NCBI GenBank assembly: GCA_029246415.1
Contig: JAQWNF010000029.1
Coordinates: 62,001-126,000, forward strand
From: Glaciecola sp.
GTDB lineage: Bacteria; Pseudomonadota; Gammaproteobacteria; Enterobacterales; Alteromonadaceae
Length of the DNA stretch: 64,000 nucleotides
Reading direction: 5' to 3'
The translations under genes were made by a program, and so were the position numbers. Positions 37,151-46,308 of the stretch are shown here, one piece after another. Each line of letters starts with the position of its first letter. Position 1 is the stretch's first letter. Under the pieces are notes generated by a model. It was not told the DNA's origin, did not search any database, and saw nothing but the letters and a program-made list of their open reading frames with translations.

Positions 37151-38476
37151 ATGTATTATCCATTCTCATGGTCTAAAAACATTGTTCAACTCGCCATATT
37201 TTTCGTGTTGATTATTGTCTTAGCTGGCATATTTGATGATTTCGTATTAGCTACAGCCTTGGCTATGATTGCGATGTTAGGGTTTAATTTTTATCAATTA
37301 TATAAGCTCAACCAATGGGTATGGCAAAGCAAAAAACTGTCTCCTCCTAAAGTATACGGTGCGTGGGAATATATTTACGAAGGTATTTATCAGTTACAAA
37401 GACGTCAACGGGGTAAGCGAAGAGAGCTTAGTGAATTAGTGAAGCGTTTTCGAAAAGGGGCCGAAGCGCTACCCGATGCTGTAGTCATTTTGGATAATGA
37501 TTCGACGATTATTTGGTGTAATCGTTTAGCGCGCTTAGAGTTAGGTATCAAATGGCCAGATGACTTAGGTATGCGCATCGATAATTTACTGCGCCACCCT
37601 GAGTTTGTTGAATACTTTCACACTGCGGATTTTACTCATCCAATCGAAGTACCCTCTCCTGCTAATCCGAGAAAAACCAATGAATATCGAATCATGCCTT
37701 ATGGTGATGATAATCTGTTATTGATTTCTCGCGATGTGACTCGCGTATCTCAATTAGAAGATATGCGTCGAGACTTTGTGGCCAATGTGTCACATGAAAT
37801 GCGCACGCCGCTGACAGTCATTAACGGTTATTTGGAAATGTTACCGAGTACCTCTCTCAATAATGATCCGCTCGCGCAAAAAGCGATGTACGAGATGAGT
37901 ACTCAAACCAAGCGCATGCAAAACTTGATTGAAGATCTGCTGATATTGTCCCGAATCGAATCCAGTTCTGAGCGAATTTATGAGAACATCGTAAATATGC
38001 CGAGTATGTTTGCGCAAATCGCAATGGAAGCAAGACAATTAAATACGGATAAACAGCATACGATTGAGTTTCATATCGATCCGCAATTACATGTTTATGG
38101 CGTTGAAGGAGAGTTACGTTCAGCCTGCTCAAATCTGATTTTCAACGCAGTGCATTATACCCCTGACGGCGGCAATATTAATGTATATTGGTACAAAGAA
38201 GGTTCCGACGCTGTTTTTAAAGTAGTGGATGATGGCGATGGCATTGATGATAAACATTTGTTGCGCTTAACTGAGCGGTTTTATCGCGTAGACAAAGCGC
38301 GCTCAAGAAAGACCGGTGGCTCAGGCTTGGGCTTATCCATCGTCAAACATGTGTTAAATCACCATAACTCCTTGTTAGAAATACGAAGTATTGTTGGACA
38401 AGGCAGTGAGTTTTCGTTTACGTTAGGGCATGAATTAATTCCTGTCGAGTCATCCAACAAAAGCCATGCTAAGTAA
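37151..38476 (+). CDS. phoR: Phosphate regulon sensor kinase PhoR
   Basis: Membrane histidine kinase of 441 residues. Two N-terminal membrane helices (about 10-48) have almost no periplasmic loop, as in PhoR. A PAS domain follows (about 100-200, ALPDAVVILDNDSTIIWCN), then the dimerisation motif with the phospho-accepting His215 (VSHEMRTPLTVI) and the catalytic domain with N, G1 (DDGDGID) and G2 (GGSGLGLSI) boxes. Its 3' end overlaps the PstS-like gene by 11 bases. The usual signalling partner PstABC-PhoU is not in this window. Confidence 0.95.
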   Translation: MYYPFSWSKNIVQLAIFFVLIIVLAGIFDDFVLATALAMIAMLGFNFYQLYKLNQWVWQSKKLSPPKVYGAWEYIYEGIYQLQRRQRGKRRELSELVKRFRKGAEALPDAVVILDNDSTIIWCNRLARLELGIKWPDDLGMRIDNLLRHPEFVEYFHTADFTHPIEVPSPANPRKTNEYRIMPYGDDNLLLISRDVTRVSQLEDMRRDFVANVSHEMRTPLTVINGYLEMLPSTSLNNDPLAQKAMYEMSTQTKRMQNLIEDLLILSRIESSSERIYENIVNMPSMFAQIAMEARQLNTDKQHTIEFHIDPQLHVYGVEGELRSACSNLIFNAVHYTPDGGNINVYWYKEGSDAVFKVVDDGDGIDDKHLLRLTERFYRVDKARSRKTGGSGLGLSIVKHVLNHHNSLLEIRSIVGQGSEFSFTLGHELIPVESSNKSHAK

Positions 38477-39491
38477 ACGACTAACTCATCTATTTCGATT
38501 TGTACTGATTGTAGCAACTTGTAGCGCGTTTACTTGTTTGGCTGAGCCAAAGTTTAACAGCGCGCCCTCCACAGCACTACCAGCAAAAGGTATTGTTGGT
38601 AATATGACTTCAATTGGGTCAGATACATTATCCAATTTAATGACATTATGGTCGTCTGAATTTAATCGCATTTATCCGCATGCCAAAATCCAAATTCAAA
38701 CGACAGGCTCATCGGCAGCTCCGATAGCGATTACTGCAGGTACTGCATCTGTAGGACCTATGTCCAGACCGTTAAAGCCTTCAGAACGTCAATCATTCGT
38801 TAATAAATTTGGCTATGAGCCCTTGATGATCACCGTCGCCATTGATGCAATAGGTGTGTTTGTAAAGGACTCGAACCCATTGACTGCGCTGACCCTTCCG
38901 CAATTAGATGGGTTGTATAGTGCAACACGTTATTGCGCCCCGCGTCGCTCATTGGATAATTGGGCGGAGTTGTTAACGTATGCCGAATACTCTGAGGCTG
39001 AGTTTGCTGATATAGCAAAATTTCCAGTGCGCTTATATGGCCGAAACTCTGCTTCTGGTACCTATATTTTCTTTAAGCAACATGCCTTGTGTAATGGTGA
39101 TTACAAAGCCCAAGTACAACAATTACCTAGCTCATCCTCTATTATCCAAACTGTCGCGAATGGTCAAGGTGCGTTAGGGTACGCTTCTTTTGGATATCAA
39201 TCTTCTGGAGTGAAAACCTTAGCAATTGCAACATCAGCCTCGGAGCCTGCGTACGAGGTCAATGCATATAATGTGCAAACAGGACGTTATCCACTCGCAC
39301 GAAGTTTGTATTTAATGATCAACCAGCAACCTGGAAAGTCATTTTCACCTGTACTGGCGGAGTTTCTTAAGTTTGTATTATCTGACTATGGTCAACTTAT
39401 TGTGGTGCAAGAAGGCTACTTTCCGATTGCAGGATCTCTGCAACAATCACAATTAAACACATTGTTTAATGTGACTGATTCTTCTCAATAA
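38466..39491 (+). CDS. PstS-like phosphate-binding periplasmic protein
   Basis: Substrate-binding protein of 341 residues with a Sec signal (about 1-26). The PBP-fold landmarks are IGSDTLSNLMTLWSSEFNRIYPHAKIQIQTTGSSAAPIAI and, typical of phosphate ligation, YGRNSASGTYIFFK, with GALGYASFGY later. The gene starts 11 bases inside phoR and has no pstC, pstA or pstB next to it. So it may feed a transporter encoded elsewhere, act as a sensor accessory, or pass phosphate from the TonB-dependent receptor downstream. The role is inferred; the family is clear. Confidence 0.9.
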   Translation: MLSKRLTHLFRFVLIVATCSAFTCLAEPKFNSAPSTALPAKGIVGNMTSIGSDTLSNLMTLWSSEFNRIYPHAKIQIQTTGSSAAPIAITAGTASVGPMSRPLKPSERQSFVNKFGYEPLMITVAIDAIGVFVKDSNPLTALTLPQLDGLYSATRYCAPRRSLDNWAELLTYAEYSEAEFADIAKFPVRLYGRNSASGTYIFFKQHALCNGDYKAQVQQLPSSSSIIQTVANGQGALGYASFGYQSSGVKTLAIATSASEPAYEVNAYNVQTGRYPLARSLYLMINQQPGKSFSPVLAEFLKFVLSDYGQLIVVQEGYFPIAGSLQQSQLNTLFNVTDSSQ

Positions 39492-39524
39492 ACCATTACA
39501 TCTATTCCTTAACTATGAATGTTT

Positions 39525-39571
39525 TATGACAATTTGTATGTGTAACATTTTTGTCATTGTTGTTATGTAAT
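39525..39571 (+). promoter_or_regulatory. Candidate Pho box and promoter before the surface-lipoprotein gene
   Basis: GTGTAAC-ATTT-TTGTCAT (39540-39557) fits the Pho-box layout of two heptamers 11 bases apart; the second matches CTGTCAT at six of seven bases, the first at four. TATGACA lies at 39525-39531 and a TGTAAT -10-like hexamer at 39566-39571. This makes a PhoB-controlled promoter plausible but not proven. Confidence 0.45.
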
Positions 39572-39616
39572 CTGCATTTAGCTTTTATAACAACTTAAAT
39601 TTCATAGGAAATACAC

Positions 39617-41194
39617 ATGCGTTTAAATAATTTATTCAAAGTCACTGCGATTGCTGGTGCACTTACTCTTGCTGCTTGTGGCGGTGATATCAATATTACT
39701 CCAACGGTAAATGACAACAGCGTTGATAATAGCCAATCGAATTCAAATAATGTTACTGAAAATGCTGCGGTAGTAGTTGCTGACGTAGCCTGTGCATCTT
39801 ACACCGATGCACGTGGTTTAAACGAAGGTACTAAAACTGGCGAAGATTGCGTTTACAGTACATCATTCGCCAGTGCGACGGTTGAAATCGAATCAAACAT
39901 CACATTACGTGCCCTTCCTAATGACGGTATCCATGTATTTGAAGGTGCATTACAAATTGGTAAAGATGTCACCACTGATGGCACAGCAGTCGTTGTTCCA
40001 ACCACAAATCCAACGTTAACTGTTGAGCCAGGTACTACGGTTACGTTTACTTCGGGTGAAGCAATTGTACGTATCGCGCGCGGTGCAAAAATTCAAGCGG
40101 TAGGCACTGCAGCTGCACCGATTACCTTTACTTCCGCAAAAGCATATGACCGCTATGATTTAGCAAATGAAGGCGCTCAGTATGCCGATTGGGGGGGCAT
40201 TATTATCAATGGTCAAGCGATTACTGACCAGTGTGATGACGCCGCTCGTGCTGCGAATACTTGTAATATTCAATCAGAAGGTATCGCCTCTAATTTTGGT
40301 GGGAACGATAACTCTGACAGCTCTGGCGCGATAAAATTCGCTAAAATCTGGTACGCAGGATCTGGTCCTCGTACAGGTGGTTCTGGTGACGATCTTAACT
40401 CTCTTACGTTAAATGCTGTCGGTAATGGCACTGCGATTGACTATATCCACATTCATCAAGGTTATGATGATGGCATCGAGATCTTCGGTGGAGACGTATG
40501 GTTCTCTCACGTTGTTGTCACTGATACCCAAGATGATTCATTCGATTTCGACGCGGGTTGGCAAGGTGGCGCACAATTTTTATTCGTGCAGCACGGTACT
40601 GCTGATGGCGCAAACATGGGTAACGGTGGATTTGAACAAGATGGTAAAAAATCAGGTGGCTCTGCAGTAACTGCCGCTGATATTGCTAACGTCACGGTCA
40701 AAGCAACGGGTCTTCCATCGGTTCGTGATGAAGATGATTCAGTACCTATGAAGTTCGATGATGAATACACAGCAGAGTTCTATAACGTTGTGATCACTAA
40801 AGCCGCTGCCGATAACGCATGTTTAAATTTCTCTTCAGACGGTCAGAAAAAAGCTGATTTGATCAACTTAAACAACTCTGTTATTGCATGTGACACATTG
40901 TCGAGTCCGGTAACATTTGGGGATACGGCACCTGCTGCATTGCAAGGCACAGCAGTCGCAGACTGGTTAGTAGCAACATCTGAGGTTGTCGCAGATGAAA
41001 CTGTCGCACTGCTCGCTGCTAACGGTATCAACACGGATATGACAAATATCACGGTGACGCCTGAGACTGATTTAGCCAGTAAAGATGCACGTTTTGTTGA
41101 CGCTGATTACATCGGTGCGGTAGCCGCGGATGATACTTCTTCGGCATGGTATAACTGGGTTGTTGCAGCTGTTGAAGCGGCCAACGCAGACTAA
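39617..41194 (+). CDS. Predicted outer-membrane beta-helix lipoprotein, partner of the TonB-dependent receptor
   Basis: Product of 525 residues with a lipoprotein signal (LTLAAC, lipid Cys21, followed by Gly-Gly), an Asn/Ser-rich linker (about 30-55) and then repeating strands typical of a right-handed beta-helix. Examples are TLTVEPGTTVTFTSGEAIVRIARGAKIQAVGTAAAPITFTSA, ADWGGIIINGQ, EGIASNFGGNDNSDSSGAIKFAKIWYAGSG and DDGIEIFGGDVWFSHVVVTDTQDDSFDFDAGW. The DWGGI...GG.d..DSSG...f..I.Y.G pattern recalls a large family of uncharacterised secreted proteins found beside TonB-dependent receptors. Asp-rich loops could bind calcium. I infer a surface ligand-capture role under phosphate control, but no activity is established. 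Confidence 0.75.
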   Translation: MRLNNLFKVTAIAGALTLAACGGDINITPTVNDNSVDNSQSNSNNVTENAAVVVADVACASYTDARGLNEGTKTGEDCVYSTSFASATVEIESNITLRALPNDGIHVFEGALQIGKDVTTDGTAVVVPTTNPTLTVEPGTTVTFTSGEAIVRIARGAKIQAVGTAAAPITFTSAKAYDRYDLANEGAQYADWGGIIINGQAITDQCDDAARAANTCNIQSEGIASNFGGNDNSDSSGAIKFAKIWYAGSGPRTGGSGDDLNSLTLNAVGNGTAIDYIHIHQGYDDGIEIFGGDVWFSHVVVTDTQDDSFDFDAGWQGGAQFLFVQHGTADGANMGNGGFEQDGKKSGGSAVTAADIANVTVKATGLPSVRDEDDSVPMKFDDEYTAEFYNVVITKAAADNACLNFSSDGQKKADLINLNNSVIACDTLSSPVTFGDTAPAALQGTAVADWLVATSEVVADETVALLAANGINTDMTNITVTPETDLASKDARFVDADYIGAVAADDTSSAWYNWVVAAVEAANAD

Positions 41195-41227
41195 TTAAGC
41201 CTCTTCGCTTAATTAAGACATTAAATT

Positions 41228-41269
41228 GGGCGCAGTCTAATTCACAAAATTAGTCGCGCCCTTTTTTTT
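41228..41269 (+). terminator. Rho-independent terminator between the lipoprotein and receptor genes
   Basis: GGGCGC pairs with GCGCCC, with an inner TAATT/AATTA pairing, followed by eight T's. It sits only 17 bases before the receptor ATG. It should reduce read-through, so the receptor is made at a lower level than the lipoprotein, unless antitermination occurs. Confidence 0.88.
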
Positions 41270-41286
41270 AATTCTTAGGAAAGATT

Positions 41287-43965
41287 ATGAAAACACACCA
41301 CAATTTCAACAAATTATCCCTAGCAGTATGTGTTGCTATCCTAGGTACCTCTTCGTTGGCAATGGCACAACAAGATGAAGATGCAGTGATTGAAGAAGTC
41401 GTTGCAACGGGCTCTCGCCTTCAAGGTAGTGCAACAGCGGTGATTGAAGAACGAAAAAATCAAGCGTTCGTTGCTGATATATTAGGTTCTGAACAGATCT
41501 CGCGAACCGGTGATAGTGACGCAGCCTCTGCATTGCGTCGTGTAACGGGTTTAACCTTAGTTGATGGTAAATTTATTTATGTCCGTGGTTTGGGACAACG
41601 TTATTCTTCTGCACGCTTAAATGGGGCCAATGTACCGAGTCCTGATTTAAGTCGTAATGTCGTGCCGTTGGATATTTTCCCGGCTTCAATTATTGAAAGT
41701 ATGGCTGTACAAAAAGCCTATTCACCCAATATGCCAGCTGCATTTGGTGGTGGTAACATTGATATTCGTACCACATCAGTGCCAAGCGGCTTTACTTCAG
41801 GGCTAGAAGTTTCAGGAGGCATGAATACCGCTACCTCTGATGTGTATGATTACCATAGAGATGAATCCGCTTTATCCATGACTATGCAAGAGGCAATAGG
41901 TAATTACAGAGGGATCTTCTCATTAGCGAATATTGCTCGTTTAAACGGTTTGAGTGGTGACTCAGCAGGTACCGATGCGATTGCAATTAATAATGGTTTA
42001 TTAGCCTCACTACCGCGTGATTATGCGATTACAGAAAAATCTGCCATACCTGATTATGGGGTTAAATTCCATATCGGTAATGCGTTTGATGAAGACGTGT
42101 TTGGCGGTAAATTTGGCGTGTTATTGTCAGTGAATTATGACAATAAAAGCACTTCTATCGATAAATCGACAGCGGTGATCTCACAAGATCCGCAACAAAA
42201 TTGTACTACCGATATTGCTACAGCGGATGATGTCGCATTATCGTGTTATAACACGTTTAAAGATGTGACGACCACGACACTTAATGAACGTTTAAATACG
42301 TATTTCAATGTTGGCTACAAAGTCGACGCGCATTCGGTTTCGTATAGCAATATCCGACTTGCAGATAACGAAGATACGATTGATGTGTCAGTACAACAAT
42401 CTCCTGCCGGTTCGAGTATTTTCTCTATCTTAGGTAATGGACTAGCAAACCGCTTTCACGAATTCAGATATGAAGAGCGTGAGTTGAGTATTGACCAGTT
42501 CATTGGGCAACATACGTTTAAAAAACTGGATAACTTAGGTCTTGATTGGCAGTACACGCGTTCACAGGCGACCACGGATATTCCTGGTTCAGCTAAATTT
42601 GCTTTTTTAGACCGCTACGATGGTACTGCGCGCACCGAGTCAAATATTACGGGTGATGATAACCGCGTAATCTATGAATTTACTAACATGGACGACCGCC
42701 TTGATTCATACGGTGGTAATCTATCCTATATGTTATTTAGCGCCGATTATGAGATTGAGTTGAAAGCCGGTTATGACTTTACTGATCGTGCTCGCTATTA
42801 CACCACGTCGGGTTTTAGTGTGTCGAATGACTCAGGTGCAGCCATTACCATTAACGATTCGGGTAGTAATTTCCTCGCGGATTCTGGCTATTTGCTGGGT
42901 GATTTCATTACCAATAACGATGTATTAGTCGATTTTAATGAGCCATTGGCACCCAATGCTGATGATTATTTGGCAGCGCAACAAATTGATGCGGGCTACG
43001 GTATGGTGGATGTTATTATTGGCGGTGAGTATCGTATTTCAGGTGGTTTACGTTGGGAAAGTTTCCAACAAGTAGCCATTGGTACATCGAGCATTATCTT
43101 TACTGAAGATGATTTGAACGTGTTCTACGACCCGACAAAGGTTGAAGAATCAACAATCAATGAAGACGATATCTATGGCTCTTTAGCGTTTACGTATATT
43201 GGTGGCTCTGATTATCAAGTGCGAGCTAGTTATGGTGAGACTGTTGTGCGACCTGATTTACGTGAAGTGGTACCGGTATTTTACTTTGATCCATTGACGG
43301 ATATTCGAACGAACGGGAATGCCAATTTAACCTCAAGTAATATCAAAAACTACGATCTTCGTTATGAATATTACGGTGATGTGGGTAACAACTTGTCGGT
43401 TGGTGTGTTTTATAAAGATATCACAGCACCGATAGAAACAGTGTTACAAGCTGGTGATGAAGATTATGCTGCGTATTTTATTAACTCGGATGATGCGACG
43501 TTAATTGGGATTGAAACTGAATGGTTGTATGGACTTGATGATGTAGTTAAAGGTGTATTTACCTCTGGAAACATTACTTTAAGTGAATCTGAAGTGAGTA
43601 TTGACCCAGCTAGAGCAGGTAACTTAACCAATACTACCCGCCCACTGACCGGTCATTCTGAGTACGTGGTCAATCTCCAGTTAAACTATGATTCTGACAA
43701 TGGCGAGCACAGTGCATCGTTAGTATATAACGTATTTGGCGAGCGTATCACTGCCGCCGGAATAGAAGGACGTGGTGATGCCTTTGAGCAGCCGTTCCAT
43801 TCTTTAGATGTTGTTTACAGTTACTACCCCGATTTTAACTCTCAAATTAAAATCAAAGTGCAAAACCTGTTAGGGCAAGACCAAGAAGTAACACAATCGG
43901 ATATTGCAGTACGTACGCGTGAAGTGGGCACCGGCATCAGTGTGTCGTATAAATACGATTTTTAG
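41287..43965 (+). CDS. TonB-dependent outer-membrane receptor (RGLGxRYS type)
   Basis: Large receptor of 892 residues: signal peptide (1-27), a TonB-box-like AVIEEVVATGSR, a plug domain with ALRRVTGLTLVDGKFIYVRGLGQRYSSARLNGANVPSPD and GGGNIDIRTTSVP, then a long beta-barrel ending in SVSYKYDF with terminal Phe. The RGLGxRYS plug signature marks a subgroup often paired with surface lipoproteins. The order phoB-phoR-pstS-like-lipoprotein-receptor suggests a phosphate- or organophosphate-related substrate, which is inference. AGGAAAG precedes the ATG. A TTCG-loop terminator follows, and a TonB-ExbBD operon lies directly downstream. Confidence 0.9.
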   Translation: MKTHHNFNKLSLAVCVAILGTSSLAMAQQDEDAVIEEVVATGSRLQGSATAVIEERKNQAFVADILGSEQISRTGDSDAASALRRVTGLTLVDGKFIYVRGLGQRYSSARLNGANVPSPDLSRNVVPLDIFPASIIESMAVQKAYSPNMPAAFGGGNIDIRTTSVPSGFTSGLEVSGGMNTATSDVYDYHRDESALSMTMQEAIGNYRGIFSLANIARLNGLSGDSAGTDAIAINNGLLASLPRDYAITEKSAIPDYGVKFHIGNAFDEDVFGGKFGVLLSVNYDNKSTSIDKSTAVISQDPQQNCTTDIATADDVALSCYNTFKDVTTTTLNERLNTYFNVGYKVDAHSVSYSNIRLADNEDTIDVSVQQSPAGSSIFSILGNGLANRFHEFRYEERELSIDQFIGQHTFKKLDNLGLDWQYTRSQATTDIPGSAKFAFLDRYDGTARTESNITGDDNRVIYEFTNMDDRLDSYGGNLSYMLFSADYEIELKAGYDFTDRARYYTTSGFSVSNDSGAAITINDSGSNFLADSGYLLGDFITNNDVLVDFNEPLAPNADDYLAAQQIDAGYGMVDVIIGGEYRISGGLRWESFQQVAIGTSSIIFTEDDLNVFYDPTKVEESTINEDDIYGSLAFTYIGGSDYQVRASYGETVVRPDLREVVPVFYFDPLTDIRTNGNANLTSSNIKNYDLRYEYYGDVGNNLSVGVFYKDITAPIETVLQAGDEDYAAYFINSDDATLIGIETEWLYGLDDVVKGVFTSGNITLSESEVSIDPARAGNLTNTTRPLTGHSEYVVNLQLNYDSDNGEHSASLVYNVFGERITAAGIEGRGDAFEQPFHSLDVVYSYYPDFNSQIKIKVQNLLGQDQEVTQSDIAVRTREVGTGISVSYKYDF

Positions 43966-43996
43966 TCACCTTAATACCAAGGGATTGTAATTCTAA

Positions 43997-44020
43997 AGAG
44001 GCTTCGGCCTCTTTTTTTTT
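43997..44020 (+). terminator. Rho-independent terminator with TTCG loop
   Basis: AGAGGC, the tetraloop TTCG and GCCTCT are followed by eight further T's, 31 bases after the receptor stop codon. It separates the receptor from the TonB-system operon. Confidence 0.95.
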
Positions 44021-44040
44021 ATATTAATTTGTCTGAACTT

Positions 44041-44097
44041 TATGACACTTTTATGAAGTCTGTGCTGTGTGACAGATAAGTAATAAAAATGTCACAC
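44041..44097. promoter_or_regulatory. TGTCA-type elements before the TonB-system operon
   Basis: A perfect 8-bp inverted repeat GTGTGACA (44067-44074) / TGTCACAC (44090-44097) has a 15-base spacer. A minus-strand tandem ACTTCAT-AAAA-GTGTCAT (44042-44059) resembles a Pho box. The 14-mer at 44081-44094 is identical to one before phoB (36367-36380). Regulation by PhoB is plausible; another factor binding GTGTGACA is possible. Confidence 0.45.
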
Positions 44098-44168
44098 ACA
44101 TTCTTTATTCTTGCTTCAATTCAAACATTGCCAGCACATGGCTACATTTACAAAATAGGTCTTCATAC

Positions 44169-44930
44169 ATGAAACGCGCAAGCTCTCTCATATTAGTCTT
44201 ATTGAGCACATTAGCTTTTACAGCTAACGCTCAAGAAGATAAAGCGATGACACAAGTGGTAACTAAAGCCACCGTGATCAACCAATCAGCAGCAGACTCA
44301 CAAGTCAAAATTAACAAGATAGCTGAACAAATTGACTCTAAATTGCAACAATTCAAAGCGTTGAATAAAGAAATTGAAGGCTTGGATGTGTACAACGGTC
44401 AGTTACAAAAACAAATTAATAATCAAGTACAAGAAATGGCCGATTTAAACGCTGCGATTGACGAAGTCAGTGTGATTGAACGTCAAATTACCCCATTAAT
44501 GATGAACATGATTGACGGTCTTGCTCAATTTGTCGCGTTAGACGTGCCGTTTTTACCTGAAGAGCGTGCCACACGCGTCACGGGTTTACGTTCTATGATG
44601 GATCGTGCCGATGTTGCGCCGTCTGAAAAATTCCGTCGAGTCATGGAAGCGTTTCAAGTTGAGATGGATTATGGGCGAACACTTGAAGCATACAAAGGTT
44701 TACATAGCATTGATGGTCAGGAACGCGATGTGGATTTTTTGCGTCTAGGTCGAACAGCATTAATTTATCAAACACGCGATGGTTCAAGTCAAGGAGTATG
44801 GAACAAACAAACCCGTCAATGGGAAGTGTTAGATACTGGTTATCGAACACAAATTACCAAAGGTCTGCGCATGGCGAAAAAGCAACTAGCGCCGGATCTT
44901 CTGATGTTACCCGTAGCGATTACTGACTAA
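44169..44930 (+). CDS. DUF3450 family periplasmic coiled-coil protein
   Basis: Exported protein of 253 residues (signal 1-21, ending ANA). A long coiled coil follows at about 35-95 (SQVKINKIAEQIDSKLQQFKALNKEIEGLD), then a globular end with FLPEERATRVTGLRSMMDRADVAPSEKFRRVMEAFQVEMDYGRTLEAY. The length and these motifs identify DUF3450. It is regularly the first gene of TtpC-ExbB2-ExbD2-TonB2 clusters in Vibrio, Shewanella and Alteromonas. Its role is not well defined; a periplasmic partner of TtpC is likely. It is 4 bases from the next gene. Confidence 0.9.
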   Translation: MKRASSLILVLLSTLAFTANAQEDKAMTQVVTKATVINQSAADSQVKINKIAEQIDSKLQQFKALNKEIEGLDVYNGQLQKQINNQVQEMADLNAAIDEVSVIERQITPLMMNMIDGLAQFVALDVPFLPEERATRVTGLRSMMDRADVAPSEKFRRVMEAFQVEMDYGRTLEAYKGLHSIDGQERDVDFLRLGRTALIYQTRDGSSQGVWNKQTRQWEVLDTGYRTQITKGLRMAKKQLAPDLLMLPVAITD

Positions 44931-44934
44931 GAGC

Positions 44935-46305
44935 ATGACAATGAAAAAATTATTTACTCCTATCATTGCCGCCGTATGTGCCACGTTATTTAGTGTCGGT
45001 GCCTATGCTGCAAACGAACGTGCATTAGATTTAGATGCATTACTTAAACAACTTGAGCAAGGTCAATTTGCACAACAGCAAAACAATGCTGAACGCGAAA
45101 AAGACTTTATGCAACAACGAGCTGAACAAGATAGTGTGTTACGAGACACGACCCAGCAACGCGATAATGCATTGGGCTTATCTGAGCGTTTAGAAACCCA
45201 GTTTGAAGAAAATGAATTCAAATTGGCTGATTTAAACGAAGCGTTAAATAATCGTTTAGGTTCACTTAAAGAACTATTTGGTGTGCTCCAGCAAGTCTCA
45301 GGCGATACCAAAAACAAATTTTATAACTCAGTTGTTTCAGCGCAGATCCCCGGTCGTTCCGAGTTCTTAGATACTATGGCTCAAGATATGGGCAAGTCGT
45401 CAAAGCTTGCTTCTATCGCTGAAATTGAACGTGTTTGGTTTGAAATTCAACGCGAGATGACTGAAGCGGGTAAAGTGACTAAGTTTACCACTTCAGTGGT
45501 TGAAGCTAATGGTAGTAAAGTTAATAAAGAAGTCGTGCGTGTTGGTCCGTTTGCATTAATTGCCGACGGTAAATACCTAGAATTTAACGGCGTAACTGGC
45601 ACTGTTTCAGAACTCATTCGACAGCCTGCAGCGCGTTTTGGTGCAACAACGACAGATTTACAACAATCAGATGGCGAGCTTGTCATGTTTGGTATCGATC
45701 CAACTGGTGGTTCGATTTTAGGCTTACTGGTGCAAGCACCTAACCTTAAAGAGCGGATTGAACAGGGTGGTTTAGTTGGTTATATCATACTGATTGTGGG
45801 GGCTATCGGTTTATTGTTGGCTTTGGAGCGCTTGGTTTCTCTGACTATTATCAAGACAAAAGTGAATAAACAACTTAACTCGGATACGTTTAGTGACAAC
45901 AACCCATTAGGGCGTGTGATGAAAGTCAAAGATGATCATCCCACTGCGGATTCTGAATCATTAGAGCTGCATCTTACAGAAGCTATCTTAGGCGAAGTGC
46001 CCAAGTTAGGTCGTAACTTGACGATTATTAAAATTATCTCTGTCGTCGCTCCATTAATGGGCTTATTAGGAACCGTAACGGGGATGATTAATACATTCCA
46101 AGCGATTACCTTATTTGGTACGGGTGACCCGAAACTGATGGCCGGTGGTATCTCAACGGCATTAGTGACAACAGTATTAGGTCTTGTTGTGGCTATCCCA
46201 ATGACGTTACTTTACGCGATGCTTAATACCCGCAGCAAGAACATCGTATTTATCCTACAAGAGCAAGCTGCAGGTGTCATTGCAGAGCGCTCAGAACGAG
46301 GCTAA
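44935..46305 (+). CDS. TtpC-like ExbB protein with periplasmic coiled coil
   Basis: Product of 456 residues: signal peptide (about 1-24, ending AYAA), a long Gln/Glu-rich coiled-coil segment (about 35-120), a globular periplasmic part with FNGVTGTVSELIRQPAARFG, and the MotA/TolQ/ExbB membrane domain from about 260. Membrane landmarks are LVGYIILIVGAIGLLLALERL, APLMGLLGTVTGMINTFQAITLFGTGDPKLMAGGISTALVTTVLGLVVAIP. This matches TtpC, the extra component required by TonB2 systems in Vibrio. A second ATG two codons later (44941) is as good a start. It is the second gene of the operon. Confidence 0.92.
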   Translation: MTMKKLFTPIIAAVCATLFSVGAYAANERALDLDALLKQLEQGQFAQQQNNAEREKDFMQQRAEQDSVLRDTTQQRDNALGLSERLETQFEENEFKLADLNEALNNRLGSLKELFGVLQQVSGDTKNKFYNSVVSAQIPGRSEFLDTMAQDMGKSSKLASIAEIERVWFEIQREMTEAGKVTKFTTSVVEANGSKVNKEVVRVGPFALIADGKYLEFNGVTGTVSELIRQPAARFGATTTDLQQSDGELVMFGIDPTGGSILGLLVQAPNLKERIEQGGLVGYIILIVGAIGLLLALERLVSLTIIKTKVNKQLNSDTFSDNNPLGRVMKVKDDHPTADSESLELHLTEAILGEVPKLGRNLTIIKIISVVAPLMGLLGTVTGMINTFQAITLFGTGDPKLMAGGISTALVTTVLGLVVAIPMTLLYAMLNTRSKNIVFILQEQAAGVIAERSERG

Positions 46306-46308
46306 ACC

